Shown here: positions 6,183 to 6,476 of the stretch, one piece after another
Position numbering within the stretch: position 1 is the first letter of the stretch
Layout: each line of letters begins with the position of its first letter
Assembly: GCA_041486365.1 (NCBI GenBank)
Contig: JBGPLH010000192.1
Span: 1 to 6,476 of the forward strand
Reading direction: 5' to 3'
DNA from: JBGPLH01 sp041486365 [NCBI: Thermodesulfobacteriota bacterium]
GTDB lineage: Bacteria; JAUYMQ01
Length of the DNA stretch: 6,476 nucleotides
Position numbers and translations under genes: made by a program
The notes under the pieces: model-generated
The model's input: the letters and a program-made list of their open reading frames with translations, nothing else
Database searches by the model: none
What the model was told of the DNA's origin: nothing

Positions 6183-6476
6183 ATGGGACGGACCACGGGG
6201 CTCCTCGTCCTCCTCTCGCTCGCCTCCCAGGCGCTGAGTCTCGGGATCCAGGTGGCGCTCGCCCACCGGTTCGGCGCGGGAACCGAGGTGGACGCCTACG
6301 TGGCCGCGCTCACGCTGCCGGGGCTGATGGAGGTGTTCCTGCTGGCCGCCGTGAGCCAGCTCCTGCTCCCCGCGCTGGTGCGGCGGCTCGATCGGGGTGA
6401 GCGGCAGGAAGCCTGGCGCGCGCTGGCGACGCTCGTCACGGTGCTGGGCGGCGGCTGCCTGATCCTTTCCATTCCC
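6183..6476 (+). CDS. MurJ/MviN-like flippase (MOP superfamily), N-terminal part, 3' end outside window
   Basis: The first 98 codons of a membrane protein that runs off the window. The start is hydrophobic (helix about 6-24). It is followed by RFGAGTEVDAYVAALTLP (about 31-48), which matches the conserved segment after the first helix of MurJ-type flippases (an FG-x-DA-y-x-A-x-x-x-P pattern). A second helix follows, then QLLLPALVRR (about 61-70), which corresponds to the fvP segment before a cytoplasmic loop, and a third helix begins near 81. MurJ and related Wzx proteins move undecaprenyl-linked sugars across the inner membrane. In this operon the cargo is more likely a polysaccharide unit than lipid II, though that is inference. 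It begins 3 nt after the carbamoyltransferase stop. A general polysaccharide transporter (Wzx) is the main alternative, and the missing C-terminal part would decide. Confidence 0.78.
   Translation, partial: MGRTTGLLVLLSLASQALSLGIQVALAHRFGAGTEVDAYVAALTLPGLMEVFLLAAVSQLLLPALVRRLDRGERQEAWRALATLVTVLGGGCLILSIP

Noticed and set aside
4527-6266. Minus-strand open frame of 579 codons opposite the carbamoyltransferase
   Set aside because: It is antisense to a gene with clear catalytic motifs. Its translation is His/Arg/Glu/Val-rich with no recognisable domain, as expected of a GC-rich shadow frame.
1-6476. Search for CRISPR arrays, tRNA or rRNA genes, insertion sequences and direct repeats
   Set aside because: I saw no regularly spaced repeats, no tRNA-like or rRNA segments, and no transposase or terminal inverted repeats. 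The window is coding almost end to end, with the largest gap being 3 nt.

Overview
This window is a very GC-rich (roughly 70% by eye), fully coding stretch from a bacterial extracellular or surface polysaccharide locus. All five recognisable genes lie on the + strand and are packed like one operon. They run: the 3' end of a bacterial tyrosine kinase (BY-kinase, CpsD/CapB/Wzc type); an O-antigen ligase/Wzy-type membrane protein fused to a long TPR domain; a multi-pass membrane protein resembling GT-C glycosyltransferases; a NodU/CmcH/TobZ-type O-carbamoyltransferase; and the 5' end of a MurJ/MviN-like polysaccharide or lipid-intermediate flippase. Consecutive genes overlap by 14, 4 and 4 nt, and the last pair is separated by 3 nt. 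No gap holds a promoter or terminator, so translation is probably coupled and the transcription signals lie outside the window.

Layout. Positions 1-492 encode the kinase end, with Walker A' and Walker B motifs and a C-terminal tyrosine cluster. Positions 479-3175 encode the ligase/polymerase, with about 12-13 membrane helices followed by about ten TPR-like units. Positions 3172-4542 encode the GT-C-like membrane protein, 4539-6179 the carbamoyltransferase, and 6183-6476 the first 98 codons of the flippase. Long open frames on the minus strand and in the other plus frames are Arg/Pro/Gly-rich shadows produced by the high GC content.

How they may work together (inference). A lipid-linked oligosaccharide would be built and carbamoylated in the cytoplasm and flipped by the MurJ-like protein. 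It would then be extended or transferred outside the membrane by the ligase/polymerase and perhaps the GT-C-like protein, with the kinase controlling chain length or export. The likely distinctive product feature is an O-carbamoylated polysaccharide.

Organism. The composition and style (GTG starts, Ala/Arg/Gly-rich proteins, TPR-fused Wzy-like protein) would fit an environmental GC-rich lineage such as Myxococcota, Gemmatimonadota or a candidate phylum like Eisenbacteria. Nothing here fixes the taxonomy. The genes belong to known superfamilies. I see no defence system, CRISPR array, mobile element or RNA gene, and no clear evidence of a wholly new system. The points most worth checking are the predicted periplasmic TPR solenoid, the unassigned GT-C-like protein, and the carbamoyltransferase with a changed N-terminal motif.
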